In this document: positions 22,561 to 22,872 of the stretch, one piece after another
How the letters are laid out: each line of letters starts with the position of its first letter
How positions within the stretch are numbered: position 1 is the first letter of the stretch
Assembly: GCA_022565075.1 (NCBI GenBank)
Contig: JADFKG010000011.1
Span: 1-22,872 of the forward strand
Source of the DNA: Chloroflexota bacterium
GTDB taxonomy: Bacteria > Chloroflexota > Dehalococcoidia > SM23-28-2 > RBG-16-64-32
DNA length: 22,872 nt
Direction: 5' to 3'
Notes under the pieces: model-generated
What the model was told of the DNA's origin: nothing
The model's input: only the letters and a program-made list of their open reading frames with translations
Databases searched by the model: none
Made by a program: the position numbers and the translations under genes

Positions 22561-22566
22561 ATTATA
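22561..22566 (-). promoter_or_regulatory. TATAAT -10 before the two-domain GNAT gene
   Basis: A perfect minus-strand TATAAT is followed by 12 nt and the ATG at 22548, giving an expected leader of about 6 nt. The usual -35 position lies in the foot of the hairpin at 22578-22606 and does not match consensus. Confidence 0.5.
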
Positions 22567-22577
22567 CACAAAAGCGT

Positions 22578-22606
22578 AGGCCCGCCCACTAATCGTGGAC
22601 GGGCCT
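22578..22606. terminator. Hairpin upstream of the two-domain GNAT gene
   Basis: AGGCCCGCCCAC (22578-22589) pairs with GTGGACGGGCCT (22595-22606) except for one C-A mismatch, around a 5-nt loop. On the minus strand it is followed by ACGCTTTTGTG, a short T-rich tract. It could end a minus-strand gene outside the window while sitting directly over the -35 region of the GNAT promoter. Confidence 0.55.
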
Positions 22607-22872
22607 CGGGTCTCGGCGCACCCCGCTGTGCCTATTTCATCAGCTGCGGCCTTGTCCCTCCCCAGAGCTCGTCAGTTGTGGCTTGTGTTCGGATCCACTT
22701 CCGCGATCGGTCCGAGCTGATCTGATGCCATCGTAGGGCCACCCGGCGAACGAGTCAGTCGATCGCAAGTGAATCGCGGTTAAGGAACGGTAAATACGCC
22801 GGCAGAGGTGCGCCAGCGGACAGGTCCCGCACTGTGGAAGAAATCTGGCGGCCCCAACGGCGACTTCCTCCC
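22607..22872. other. Window end with no clear gene
   Basis: No convincing gene is visible. Minus-strand frames entering from the window edge stay open for 30-38 codons and end near 22780 or 22760 (one reads VRDLSAGAPLPAYLPFLNRD before its stop). One of these could be the end of a gene beyond the window, but none shows a family signature. A 19-codon frame on the minus strand (MASDQLGPIAEVDPNTSHN) follows GGTGG by 7 nt; it is too short to call. Confidence 0.3.

Overview
The window is high-GC bacterial chromosome with dense, mostly housekeeping genes. The proposed source is a Chloroflexota lineage, perhaps near Dehalococcoidia. This is inference from four things: the MEP-pathway gene ispH, a primase zinc ribbon of the form CFGAC, a short dgt next to dnaG and rpoD, and cell-surface proteins with Pro/Thr-rich linkers and C-terminal membrane anchors. 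No rRNA, tRNA, CRISPR array, insertion sequence or prophage was seen.

Layout. 1-560: the 3' end of an unidentified gene converges on a small RRM RNA-binding protein gene that appears to start with CTG. 1080-3203: a secreted, membrane-anchored protein with three galactose-binding-like domains. 3244-5509: a tightly overlapping cmk-plsC-ispH operon. 5576-7417: glmS. 7500-12094: a dgt-dnaG-rpoD macromolecular-synthesis cluster, closed by a perfect hairpin. 12145-13904: a GNAT acetyltransferase, an FmdB-type zinc ribbon protein, a truncated nucleotidyltransferase and a Lit-like (TIGR01906/DUF1461) membrane protein. 13977-15382: mazG and a thioredoxin-like protein. 15384-17398: an anchored cupredoxin and an MscS channel, separated by an AT-rich interval with hairpins. 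17473-19220: a methyltransferase and a beta-lactamase-family esterase. 19251-22548: a wrecked GNAT gene, the helicase gene pcrA/uvrD and a two-domain GNAT.

No clearly new multi-gene system was found. The most interesting signals are in how genes start and decay. At least six genes (cmk, the first GNAT, lit-like, mazG, pcrA, the second GNAT) have a -10 hexamer only 7-12 nt before the start codon and no usable Shine-Dalgarno, so their mRNAs should be leaderless or nearly so. Others (RRM gene, glmS, thioredoxin-like, cupredoxin, mscS, esterase) have good Shine-Dalgarno sequences. The lit-like and mazG genes share one -35 element in a nearly symmetric divergent promoter. Two gene remnants, a nucleotidyltransferase C-terminus and a GNAT with its middle deleted, each begin at a TAGTG stop/start junction behind an intact gene.
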